From positions 124,001 to 188,000 of the forward strand of contig NZ_JAJNKA010000006.1 of the NCBI RefSeq assembly GCF_021533215.1: 64,000 nucleotides of DNA, in the 5' to 3' direction. The notes under the pieces were generated by a model. That model was not told where the DNA came from and did not search any database. It saw only the letters and a list, made by a program, of their open reading frames with translations. Of the stretch, positions 38,158-46,405 are shown in pieces. The first letter of the stretch is position 1. Each line of letters opens with the position of its first letter. The position numbers and the translations under genes are program-made. This stretch comes from Portibacter lacus. Its GTDB lineage: Bacteria > Bacteroidota > Bacteroidia > Chitinophagales > Saprospiraceae.

Positions 38158-38532
38158 CTATATCCTAACTCCCGTAAAATCACATTCTGAAACAATAATA
38201 GTTGCGGCTTTCTTTTGGAATGATACCGTTAGCGTATTACCATCTAAAGATGCCGTTCCATCTATTCCAGTTCCTAAAGTAACATTTCCATCAACTTCTA
38301 AATTACAACCTTTGATGTCTACTACAAGTACTTCTCCTTGAAATTCAATCTCTACGGTGTCATCATTTAATTTAGAAACCACCACTAAGTCATCTTCCTC
38401 CGAAATTAGCCCTAAAGAGCATTCTGTATCTCCCATATATGTTCCGACAAAATCTTCAGCTGGACACTGTACATCTTTTTTACAAGAGGTGGTCGCTAAA
38501 ATGGTCATTAAGACCAATGCTAGAATTCGCAT
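38158..38532 (-). CDS. Small lipoprotein, unknown
   Basis: A 124-residue lipoprotein with lipobox ATTSC (Cys17), then KKDVQCPAEDFVGTYMGDTECSLG and alternating beta strands (VEIEFQGEVLVVDIKGCNLEVDGNVTLG split over 70-97). The pattern of a Cys-anchored beta sandwich beginning with a F-x-G-x-Y motif is common in Bacteroidota, often in lipocalin-like or META-like folds. Function unknown. It is monocistronic. Confidence 0.68.
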   Translation of the reverse strand: MRILALVLMTILATTSCKKDVQCPAEDFVGTYMGDTECSLGLISEEDDLVVVSKLNDDTVEIEFQGEVLVVDIKGCNLEVDGNVTLGTGIDGTASLDGNTLTVSFQKKAATIIVSECDFTGVRI

Positions 38533-38872
38533 AAATGTTGTGTTTTAGTTTATATACTGCAAAGATAACACATAAAGATGTACAAAAGTTTGATCTTGAG
38601 ATATTAACATATACAGATAATTTTTAATGTGAGAATTTAAATTTGATATTATTTTTAGTGATAAAGATTTGTTTTGAATTGTTGCTGTATTCCGTATTAA
38701 ATTTGGTATTTCGTGTAATTAATTATTTATATTTTTTGATGATTTTTTTAGATTTTAACAATTCTTGGATGTAGGTAATATGGAATTTTTGCAGGATATC
38801 TACTATAACTAATATATCAAGAGCAAAACATATTTTTCTTTTATCTTCGCGCAGATTTAGAAATTAAGAAAA
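38533..38872. other. AT-rich divergent promoter region
   Basis: 340 bp between a lipoprotein gene and the aminotransferase gene. It is very AT-rich and has no credible frame. The only clear signal is the -7 box at 38842-38849. Confidence 0.55.
38842..38849 (+). promoter_or_regulatory. -7 box TATCTTCG for the aminotransferase gene
   Basis: One mismatch to TAnnTTTG (TTCG is an accepted variant), 23 bp before the ATG. Confidence 0.45.
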
Positions 38873-40174
38873 ATGAGGCAGAATTTGATCAGTCCTGGAG
38901 CAACGGAACTTCAGTACGAAATTAGAGAAATTGTAAAGAAAGCGGAAAAGCTGGAGAAATTGGGAATGAAAATTTTCCAAGAAAATATAGGAGATCCTAT
39001 TGCTAAGAATCACAAGATGCCTCAGTGGATTAAGGATATCTTGAAAGGCCTCATGGATCAGGATGAAACTTACGGCTATTGTCATTCTAAAGGTGTGCTG
39101 GAAACACGTGAATACTTAGCGAGCAAAACGAATGCAAGAAAAGGAGCCCAGATAACAGCCGAAGACATTATCTTTTTTAACGGGCTGGGAGATGCAATTT
39201 CTAAAGTCTACCAATTTCTACTACCGACTTCTCGTGTCATCGGTCCTTCGCCTGCATATTCTACGCATTCATCAGCAGAAGCTGCGCATGCTAATCACCA
39301 ACCAGTTACCTATTTCTTAGACCCAGATAATGGTTGGTTGCCTGATTTGGAGGATTTGTATCTGAAAGTGAAGTATAATCCAAATATCGTAGGAATTCTA
39401 ATTATTAATCCGGACAATCCGACTGGTATGGTTTATCCGGAAGATATTCTGGAGCGAATGATAGGTATCGCACGAGAGTTCGATTTGTTTATTCTTGCTG
39501 ATGAAATTTATCTGAATATCCTATATAATGGGGCTGAAACTAAGAGTATCGCTGAATTAATCGGAGATGTTCCTGCTATTTCTATGAAAGGAATTTCGAA
39601 GGAAATACCATGGCCAGGTTCCAGGTGCGGCTGGACAGAGTTCTATAATAGAGATAAAGATCCAGCATTTAGTCGCTTGTGCAAGGCACTTGAAGATGCT
39701 AAAATGATAGAAGTTTGTTCTACAAAGTTACCTCAGATGGCTATTCCTATGATTATGGAGCATCCTAATTATAAAGCATACAGAAAGGATGTTAATCAAA
39801 GAATCGGCGAGCGTAGCAAGATTATTTCTGGCCTGTTAAGCAACATTGATGGAATAAGGTTTAATCCTACGTTTGGTGCTTTTTATAATACCATCATTTT
39901 CGAAGACAACGTCTTGAATCGGAATCAGAAAATGAAGATAAAAGATGAAAAAGTTCAATCATTACTAGATAGCTGGATTGATGAATCGATGTCCTTAGAC
40001 AAGCGGTTCGTGTATTATTTACTTGCAGCGAAAGGTATTTGTGTTGTTCCTGTATCTAGTTTTTGTTCAGAATTGCTAGGATTCAGAGTGACCTTATTAG
40101 AGGAAAACGAAGAAACTCTACGCTACATTTTTAAGGAAATCAAAGAAGGAATAGAAGAATACTTGAATAGTTAG
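38873..40174 (+). CDS. PLP-dependent aminotransferase, class I/II
   Basis: A 433-residue fold type I aminotransferase. It has ENIGDPIAKNHKMP (substrate end), YGYCHSKGVLETREYL, NGLGDAISKVYQFLL, INPDNPTGMVYP, FILADEIYLNIL, and the PLP-lysine segment SMKGISKEIPWPGSRCGW. The YxxSxG-type start and GDP motif place it near aspartate/alanine aminotransferases. The amino acid used is not known. Its 3' end overlaps the convergent ppk gene by 4 bp. Confidence 0.88.
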   Translation: MRQNLISPGATELQYEIREIVKKAEKLEKLGMKIFQENIGDPIAKNHKMPQWIKDILKGLMDQDETYGYCHSKGVLETREYLASKTNARKGAQITAEDIIFFNGLGDAISKVYQFLLPTSRVIGPSPAYSTHSSAEAAHANHQPVTYFLDPDNGWLPDLEDLYLKVKYNPNIVGILIINPDNPTGMVYPEDILERMIGIAREFDLFILADEIYLNILYNGAETKSIAELIGDVPAISMKGISKEIPWPGSRCGWTEFYNRDKDPAFSRLCKALEDAKMIEVCSTKLPQMAIPMIMEHPNYKAYRKDVNQRIGERSKIISGLLSNIDGIRFNPTFGAFYNTIIFEDNVLNRNQKMKIKDEKVQSLLDSWIDESMSLDKRFVYYLLAAKGICVVPVSSFCSELLGFRVTLLEENEETLRYIFKEIKEGIEEYLNS

Positions 40175-42264
40175 TCTTCTTCTATTTCAGGAATTTCTTC
40201 GACCTTACTTTCATTAAGTCGCTTCATGTAGTAGTACGTTTCCGTTTGAGATCGAATAGCGAGGTCATCATTATCGGACTTGTAATTGTTGTTTTTCTCA
40301 TAATGAATAAGTCGAGCTTTCACATTGTCCGAAAGTTGAATACGAACCAGATCTAGTAGCGTTTCTCTTATTTTTTCATCATAGATAGGAACGACAGTTT
40401 CTATTCTATGATCTAGATTTCGCACCATCCAGTCTGCAGAAGAAATGTAAATGTCTCTTTTCCCTTTATTAAAGAAAATTAAGATTCTTGCATGCTCTAA
40501 AAACCGATCTACGATACTTATGGCCTCGATATTTTCACTCAAGCCTGGAATGCCTGGCTGCAAGGAACAAATTCCTCTGATTATGAGCTTTATTTTTACA
40601 CCAGCAGAAGAAGCCTTATATAACTCGTCGATCATCATTGGATCCTGAAGACTATTCAATTTCAAAAAGATAAGCGCTTCATGACCGTTTTTCGCATTTT
40701 TAACTTCATTTCTTATCAGCTGAATAAGCTTTTCCTTCATTCCGAACTTACCAACTAAAAGGTGTTCGAAATCATGTGATGGTTTCTTTTGTGTTTCTAA
40801 GAAAGAAAATAATCGCGTAACCTCATTTGTGATCCTTGGGTCCTTGGTAAATATTCCCACATCAGAATATATCTTAGCTGTGTCTTCATGGAAGTTTCCA
40901 GTGCTCATATAAGCATAAATATTAGGCTTGGAATCCTCGATTCTTCGAACGATCGCCATCTTAGCATGCACCTTAATTCCCGGAATACTATAATATACAT
41001 TCACTCCTGCATTCTCCAGGGTCTCACCCCATTTTAGATTGGCTTCTTCATCAAATCTTGCTTTCACTTCTATAAATGCACTAACATGCTTACCTAAGCG
41101 AATTGCTTCTAGCAAGGCATTCATTATTCTTGAAATCTTAGCGACTCGATACTGGACAATTTTTATGTGTGTTACATTCGGATCTTTTGCTGCTTGTTCG
41201 AAAAAGTTGACTACCGCCTCGTATGATTGATACGGGACATGCAATAAATGATCATTTGCTGTAATAGCTTCGAATATATCATTGCCTTCTAGCTCAGCAT
41301 AAGGCAAAGGTGGAAAAGCAATATTAGTTAAGTGCTTGTTCCCGAAATCTGGAAATTTGAAAAAATCAAAATTATTGTGGTAACGTCCTTCTGGCAACAA
41401 ATCAAACTCACCTAAGTCGAATACTTTTATCAAATATTTCAAGAATGGCTTATCCATTTCTCGGTCATAGACTAATCTAGATGCAGGTCCTACCTGGCGT
41501 TTATTCAATGAGTGCTTGATTTTCGCAATTAAGTCTCCTGAATACTCATCATCTATATATAATTCAGCGTCTCTGGTTAATTTTATCGAATAAGTGTCAA
41601 TGATATCAAATCCAGGAAAAATCCACTTAACGCAATGCCTAACTATATCATCTAATAAAATAAGATCGTGAAATTGTTCTTCTGACGAAGGCAGGATGAT
41701 AAATCGATCCAATTGGTCAGATGGTATTTTTACGATCGCATAATTAACTTTATCATTCGCTTTGTCTCTAAGGTGGATAGCCAAGTACAATGAGGCATTA
41801 TTCAGAAATGGTTTGATCTTATCTTCTACAAGGAGAACAGGTTGTACGAATGGCAAAAGGTATTGATTGAAATATTCTTCTACAAACACTTTCTGCTCCT
41901 CATTAAGATCTAGTCTTCTTAGAACCCTAATGCCATTTTGTTCTAATTCAGGAATAAATTGAGTTTCAAAGATGTTGCTAATTTCTTCCTGTTGTCTATT
42001 TACTTTCTTTAGAATCTCTTTCAATATATTTTCAGGAGCAAACTCAAGTTCTTTCTTGGTCTTTTTACTTGCCCGCATTATATTTCGATGATTCGCAACC
42101 CTAACCCTGAAAAATTCATCCAAGTTAGAAGAATAGATGGCCATAAACTTAACCCTTTCCAAAAGTGGAAGCGACTTATCTTTTGCTTCTTGTAATACTC
42201 TATAATTAAAATCCAACCAAGTCAGGTCTCTATGTATATAATTATCTAATTCTTCCTCTTTCAT
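40171..42264 (-). CDS. ppk: Polyphosphate kinase 1
   Basis: A 697-residue PPK1 that makes polyphosphate from ATP. The N-terminal domain begins YIHRDLTWLDFNYRVLQEA and MAIYSSNLDEFFRVRVANH. The two family histidines are near residue 432 (GIKVHAKMAIVRR, autophosphorylated) and near 590 (FLEHARILIFFN), close to H435 and H592 of E. coli. The basic YISSADWM and DHRIETVVPIYD segments are present. It is coupled to the DUF72 gene upstream by a 4-bp overlap. Confidence 0.95.
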   Translation of the reverse strand: MKEEELDNYIHRDLTWLDFNYRVLQEAKDKSLPLLERVKFMAIYSSNLDEFFRVRVANHRNIMRASKKTKKELEFAPENILKEILKKVNRQQEEISNIFETQFIPELEQNGIRVLRRLDLNEEQKVFVEEYFNQYLLPFVQPVLLVEDKIKPFLNNASLYLAIHLRDKANDKVNYAIVKIPSDQLDRFIILPSSEEQFHDLILLDDIVRHCVKWIFPGFDIIDTYSIKLTRDAELYIDDEYSGDLIAKIKHSLNKRQVGPASRLVYDREMDKPFLKYLIKVFDLGEFDLLPEGRYHNNFDFFKFPDFGNKHLTNIAFPPLPYAELEGNDIFEAITANDHLLHVPYQSYEAVVNFFEQAAKDPNVTHIKIVQYRVAKISRIMNALLEAIRLGKHVSAFIEVKARFDEEANLKWGETLENAGVNVYYSIPGIKVHAKMAIVRRIEDSKPNIYAYMSTGNFHEDTAKIYSDVGIFTKDPRITNEVTRLFSFLETQKKPSHDFEHLLVGKFGMKEKLIQLIRNEVKNAKNGHEALIFLKLNSLQDPMMIDELYKASSAGVKIKLIIRGICSLQPGIPGLSENIEAISIVDRFLEHARILIFFNKGKRDIYISSADWMVRNLDHRIETVVPIYDEKIRETLLDLVRIQLSDNVKARLIHYEKNNNYKSDNDDLAIRSQTETYYYMKRLNESKVEEIPEIEED

Positions 42265-43163
42265 AATGATGAAAATAAGTTTGGTTGTTCTTTAATAAGC
42301 CTTGGCCCTCGATGTTCAATATATTGAATATTTTCTAATTCTCCCGCCAAGTATTCAGCGATTTCCGGAGTTTTTAGATTTTCTGGCTCGTGCAGCATAA
42401 AGTAAACCTCCTTTATTCCTTTTTCTGCCCATAACTCAAAACGTGTTACCCATGCCTTAATACGCTCAAAATCAGTTTTATGTAAACCATTTCCTACCCA
42501 CCTTACAAATGCCTTATCGTTCGTATTTGCCATATGCATCAGATCTCTTCTTCCTGAAACATCAGTAAGGCATGGAGAAGCGTTGTACTTCGATAGCAAT
42601 TCTAGATATTCATGGAAATGATCTCGATTCTGATGAAGTTCTTCATCCCGAACTTCTACAGCTAGACTCATTTCTTCTGGCCATGCTGCCAAATACTTCT
42701 CTAAGTAGGGGAGGCTGCTGTACTTAAAGTAATTAGGCAATTGAATAAAACATTGACCTAGTTTATCACCCAGTTTCGAAAGCTGTACAATAAAGTTATT
42801 CACTAATTCTTTATTGGTGAGCATATCATGACGATGAGAAATCGCTTGTAAAATCTTAGGACAAAACTTGAAATCTTCAGCGGAATCATTGACCCATGTT
42901 TCGATCGTCGCATCACTTGGTGTTCTATAATGAGTGCCATTTAGTTCAATGGAATTAAACTGGCTAGAATACTGACGGAGAAAATCTGATTTCTTTGTTT
43001 TTTCAGAATACAAGCTACCTTTCCATGCTGGATTGATCCAAGAGGTCGCTCCTGTATAAATTTTCATAGATACAGGATCACTTGGCGTTACATTAAAGAA
43101 TTCATTGTCTTCTGGTAATGTGAAATCTACATGATCGATATGGTCTAATTTCCCAAACTTCAT
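42261..43163 (-). CDS. DUF72 (YecE-like) TIM-barrel protein
   Basis: A 300-residue DUF72 protein. It has YTGATSWINPAWKGSLYSEKTKKSDFLRQYSSQFNSIELNGTHYRTP in pieces, then FKFCPKILQAISHR, CFIQLPNYFKYS, LAVEVRDEELHQN and VYFMLHEPENL. The family adopts a TIM-barrel fold with unproven enzymatic role. It sits between the TonB receptor (3-bp gap) and ppk (4-bp overlap), so all three are likely one transcript. Confidence 0.88.
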   Translation of the reverse strand: MKFGKLDHIDHVDFTLPEDNEFFNVTPSDPVSMKIYTGATSWINPAWKGSLYSEKTKKSDFLRQYSSQFNSIELNGTHYRTPSDATIETWVNDSAEDFKFCPKILQAISHRHDMLTNKELVNNFIVQLSKLGDKLGQCFIQLPNYFKYSSLPYLEKYLAAWPEEMSLAVEVRDEELHQNRDHFHEYLELLSKYNASPCLTDVSGRRDLMHMANTNDKAFVRWVGNGLHKTDFERIKAWVTRFELWAEKGIKEVYFMLHEPENLKTPEIAEYLAGELENIQYIEHRGPRLIKEQPNLFSSL

Positions 43164-43166
43164 TCA

Positions 43167-44978
43167 CTAGTATATTCTAAAATTAGCACCTATTACCGCC
43201 CATCTTCCGGGCATCGGAACTAGATTAGTTTCTTTATAATCGGCATCTAGTACATTATTCACATCAAGAAATACCTTGAACTTATTAAACTTTTTGTCTA
43301 TTCTTAGATCTAGTAATTGATAATCGTCAAGGTTTACTCTATCATAATATCTATAGGTTACATTGACATAAAAGTACTTCGCATTAAAACTTCCAAGGTA
43401 TGCAAATTGATGTTTTAGATTTTCAAGCAAGTACCTAGATTCGAAAGCATCATTATCTTCTACTTTCGCATCAATGTAAGTATAGGTCAATCTCTGATAA
43501 CCCAAAACAGGTACACCAGTAATATAACCCAAGTTACTACTTATGATGGCTTCGAAACCATTAACTGGGACTCTATTCAGATTAATAGGCGTCCACTTTG
43601 GGGACATAATGGTGTCTCGTGTCCAATCGATCATATCACTACCGATTCTTTTGAACGCTGCAACCTGAATATTGCCGGTTCGACCTAATTTTTTGATTCC
43701 TATTTCGTAGGTCAATGCGGTTTCAGGTTTTAAATCAGGATTTCCTTCATTGACAGGATCCACATAGAAACGATCGGTGTAAGATGGCACTCTGTAAGTT
43801 GTACCAGCATTAGCATAGACCATGAAATTCCGACTCAAATTGTACGAAGCATCAGCGCCGTAGAAAAATTTCGGTCCAAAGTCGCTATAATATTGGAAGG
43901 AAACACCCGGAGTAAAAGTAAAGTCGCCATACTCAAGTCGTTGTTCGAGGTAAGCACTGGCTAGATTTCTACTATTTTCGCCCAGATTGCTGCTTTCTAA
44001 GTGCTCTCTACGAATTTCAACACCAATTCCAGTAATCCCGAATTCGCTTAGATAGGAAGTATTTAACTCCGCTCCTATATTATTTCCAATATGTAGATTT
44101 CTATAAATACTAGGATTAGATCGGATGAAAATATACTCATCTTGATTTCGTCTCCAGTAAATTTTAGGTTTTATAATCCAGGATCCGCTTAAGATTTTAC
44201 TTTGTAAGCCGATGATGCTGGTCTGGATTTCTTCATATTGATCTCTTGATGCTGGGCTAGAATAGAATCCATTCGCACCAAATTCTCTTTCAGTATATGC
44301 AGCAAGTAGAGATGTTTCAGCACCGAATAAGGCAAATTGGTTCTGATACATGAAATTGGTGATATCATAATCTGTGTTATATCGATAACCTTCACTGACA
44401 TTACGGTTTAAGGAAAGATATTGATTGTTTTTCTTACCAGGTAAAGTCATTTCTACGCCCAATCCTAATAATTGATTTTGGCCTGCAGAAACGTTCACAG
44501 ATCCTTTTAATTCATCTGGTGTTTTAGTAATAATGTTGACCACACCTGCGAAAGCGTTCTGACCGTATATTCTAGCAGCTGGTCCTTTTATAATTTCGAT
44601 TCTTTCGATGTTTTCAGGAGAAATAGGCAAGTTCATGATATGATGTCCCGTCTGGGGATCTGTCATTTTTAACCCATTGATCAAAATCAATGTTTGCTCG
44701 AAACCGCCTCCTCTGATACCAATATCTGATTGCACACCATGTGGTCCACGTTGTCTTATATCAACTCCTGTGGCGTATTGAAGTATTCCAGCAACATCTC
44801 TAGCTGGGAACTTAGCAATCTCTTCAGCTCTAATAATTTCTAGACTTCTGGATGCTTCTGAGAATGGAAGTGAAATCCGATCGGCATACAACATCACATC
44901 ATCTAGGAGTAAAGAAGTATCAATGTCTTGACTAAATAGTTGGAATGGGATTATTAAAAGTAGTATAAATTTCTTCAT
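43167..44978 (-). CDS. TonB-dependent outer-membrane receptor (BtuB-like)
   Basis: A 603-residue receptor. The start at 44978 gives a signal peptide (MKKFILLLIIPFQLFS). The plug domain runs from ~25 to ~145, with LEIIRAEEIAKFPARDVAGILQYATGVDIRQRG, IGIRGGGFEQTLILINGLKMTDPQTGHH and IEIIKGPAARIYGQNAFAGVVNIITK. A barrel of about 22 strands follows, ending FRIY. It lacks the carboxypeptidase-like extension of SusC types, so it resembles BtuB/CirA-type receptors for cobalamin, siderophores or similar. The ligand is not known. A minus-strand TAATTTTG box lies at 44999-45006. Confidence 0.88.
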   Translation of the reverse strand: MKKFILLLIIPFQLFSQDIDTSLLLDDVMLYADRISLPFSEASRSLEIIRAEEIAKFPARDVAGILQYATGVDIRQRGPHGVQSDIGIRGGGFEQTLILINGLKMTDPQTGHHIMNLPISPENIERIEIIKGPAARIYGQNAFAGVVNIITKTPDELKGSVNVSAGQNQLLGLGVEMTLPGKKNNQYLSLNRNVSEGYRYNTDYDITNFMYQNQFALFGAETSLLAAYTEREFGANGFYSSPASRDQYEEIQTSIIGLQSKILSGSWIIKPKIYWRRNQDEYIFIRSNPSIYRNLHIGNNIGAELNTSYLSEFGITGIGVEIRREHLESSNLGENSRNLASAYLEQRLEYGDFTFTPGVSFQYYSDFGPKFFYGADASYNLSRNFMVYANAGTTYRVPSYTDRFYVDPVNEGNPDLKPETALTYEIGIKKLGRTGNIQVAAFKRIGSDMIDWTRDTIMSPKWTPINLNRVPVNGFEAIISSNLGYITGVPVLGYQRLTYTYIDAKVEDNDAFESRYLLENLKHQFAYLGSFNAKYFYVNVTYRYYDRVNLDDYQLLDLRIDKKFNKFKVFLDVNNVLDADYKETNLVPMPGRWAVIGANFRIY

Positions 44979-44998
44979 TTTATAGGTAATAATTTGTG

Positions 44999-45006
44999 CA
45001 AAATTA
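44999..45006 (-). promoter_or_regulatory. -7 box TAATTTTG for the TonB receptor gene
   Basis: Exact TAnnTTTG match on the minus strand, 20 bp before the start codon. The gap to tpiA is only 76 bp, too short for a cobalamin riboswitch. Confidence 0.5.
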
Positions 45007-45026
45007 ACCGAATAGTTCAATAAGTT

Positions 45027-45034
45027 TATATTTG
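45027..45034 (+). promoter_or_regulatory. -7 box TATATTTG for tpiA
   Basis: Exact TAnnTTTG match, 20 bp before the ATG. Confidence 0.55.
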
Positions 45035-45054
45035 CAATTCATAAATACAAAATC

Positions 45055-45810
45055 ATGACTAGATTACAAATCGCTGCTGGGAATTGGAAAATGAATAAAA
45101 CATTTGAAGATGCCATGCAATTATCAAGAGCTTTAGCAAATGCAACAAGAGATGAGAATGTGCTGACCATTATGGCAACACCCTCTATATATTTAAAAAT
45201 GATCGTGGATCAAGTGTTACATGTTCCAGGTCTAGAAGTGGCTGCACAGAATTGTCACGAAAAAGAATCAGGAGCTTATACAGGCGAGATTTCAGCGCCG
45301 ATGCTAGAATCTATTGGTGTAAAATATGTTATCATTGGGCATTCTGAAAGAAGAGAATACTTCGCAGAAAGCAATGAAGTTCTAGCAAGAAAAGTCGATA
45401 TCGCACTTGCAAATAATTTAATTCCTATATTTTGCTGTGGAGAATCTCTAGAAATTAGAAAAAGTGGCAAGCACTTAAGCTACGTTGCTAATCAATTAAA
45501 AGAAAGTTTATATCATCTTTCAGCTGAAGAATTATCTAAAGTAATTGTTGCATATGAACCAATATGGGCCATCGGAACAGGAGAAACTGCAAGCCCTGAA
45601 CAAGCTCAAGAAATGCACGAATACTTAAGAAACGCTCTTGCTGAACAATATTCAGAAGATATAGCAAACGGGATTTCTATCCTTTATGGAGGAAGTGTGA
45701 AACCTGCAAATGCACAAATTATCTTTTCTCAGAAAGATGTAGATGGCGGTTTAGTAGGAGGAGCTTCTTTAAAAGCTGAAGATTTTGTTCAGATTATAAA
45801 TGCATTCTAG
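45055..45810 (+). CDS. tpiA: Triosephosphate isomerase
   Basis: A 251-residue glycolytic TIM-barrel enzyme, full length. It interconverts dihydroxyacetone phosphate and glyceraldehyde 3-phosphate. Catalytic residues are K12 (GNWKMN), a His in YVIIGHSERREYF near residue 99, and a Glu in VAYEPIWAIGTGE near 170. The phosphate loop is ISILYGGSVKPANA. Its 3' end overlaps the convergent DUF6580 gene by 17 bp. Confidence 0.97.
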   Translation: MTRLQIAAGNWKMNKTFEDAMQLSRALANATRDENVLTIMATPSIYLKMIVDQVLHVPGLEVAAQNCHEKESGAYTGEISAPMLESIGVKYVIIGHSERREYFAESNEVLARKVDIALANNLIPIFCCGESLEIRKSGKHLSYVANQLKESLYHLSAEELSKVIVAYEPIWAIGTGETASPEQAQEMHEYLRNALAEQYSEDIANGISILYGGSVKPANAQIIFSQKDVDGGLVGGASLKAEDFVQIINAF

Positions 45811-46360
45811 AAACCGTAGATAAATTTCTTTTTATTATCAACTCATAAGCAGAGAATAAAAGGAAACTAAAAACAATATTACTAATAAGGTGCCCACTTA
45901 AGAATGGTATTCCAGCTGTATAAGCAGCAGCAAGACCAGCCCCAGTTTTAGGGTACATCATTCCAGATGCCCAAGTACCGAAATTAGTAATTAAGAAAAA
46001 TAAGATAGAAGAGAAAACTGCACTTCCTAATAAACGGGGTGCAGTTACTTTTTTAAGTAATCCCATTCCTATCAATACAATAGCTGCTGTTCCTACGTAA
46101 GTATATAGCATAAAGCTCGAAAAGAAAATTATTCCTTCTTGATCTGGGAAAAACGAACGATAAAGTGTGTTGTTAAGTACAAAGTCAGTTGCGTATAAGG
46201 TCAATAGAGGAACTAAAAAAGCAAAAAATTTCTTATGATAGTAAGCTCCACCGATGAGCGCCATTCCTGCAATGGGCGTGAAATTATAACCGTGCGGGAT
46301 AAATCTAGCAGCAGCTGATAATATAATTAGTAAGGTTAGTGCAAATATATTTCTGTTCAC
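45794..46360 (-). CDS. DUF6580 putative transport membrane protein
   Basis: A 188-residue protein with about five to six hydrophobic segments. It has ARFIPHGYNFTPIAGMALIGGAYY near the start, NFGTWASGMMYPKTGAGLAAAYTAGIPFL, and a final segment SNIVFSFLLFSAYEL. This matches the DUF6580 family, which resembles ECF-type substrate-binding (S) components. The start is GTG. A minus-strand TAGTTTTG box lies at 46380-46387. The family is often found near vitamin-uptake genes; here the TonB receptor lies on the other side of tpiA. Confidence 0.75.
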   Translation of the reverse strand: MNRNIFALTLLIILSAAARFIPHGYNFTPIAGMALIGGAYYHKKFFAFLVPLLTLYATDFVLNNTLYRSFFPDQEGIIFFSSFMLYTYVGTAAIVLIGMGLLKKVTAPRLLGSAVFSSILFFLITNFGTWASGMMYPKTGAGLAAAYTAGIPFLSGHLISNIVFSFLLFSAYELIIKRNLSTVSRMHL

Positions 46361-46379
46361 GTTAAGTATTTTTATCTTG

Positions 46380-46387
46380 CAAAACTA
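46380..46387 (-). promoter_or_regulatory. -7 box TAGTTTTG for the DUF6580 gene
   Basis: Exact TAnnTTTG match on the minus strand, 19 bp before the GTG start at 46360. Confidence 0.45.
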
Positions 46388-46405
46388 ATAAAAATAAAAG
46401 GTTAA

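Noticed and set aside
44979-45054. Cobalamin riboswitch before the TonB receptor
   Set aside because: Only 76 bp separate the two divergent genes, which is too short for the element, and no B12-box sequence is seen.
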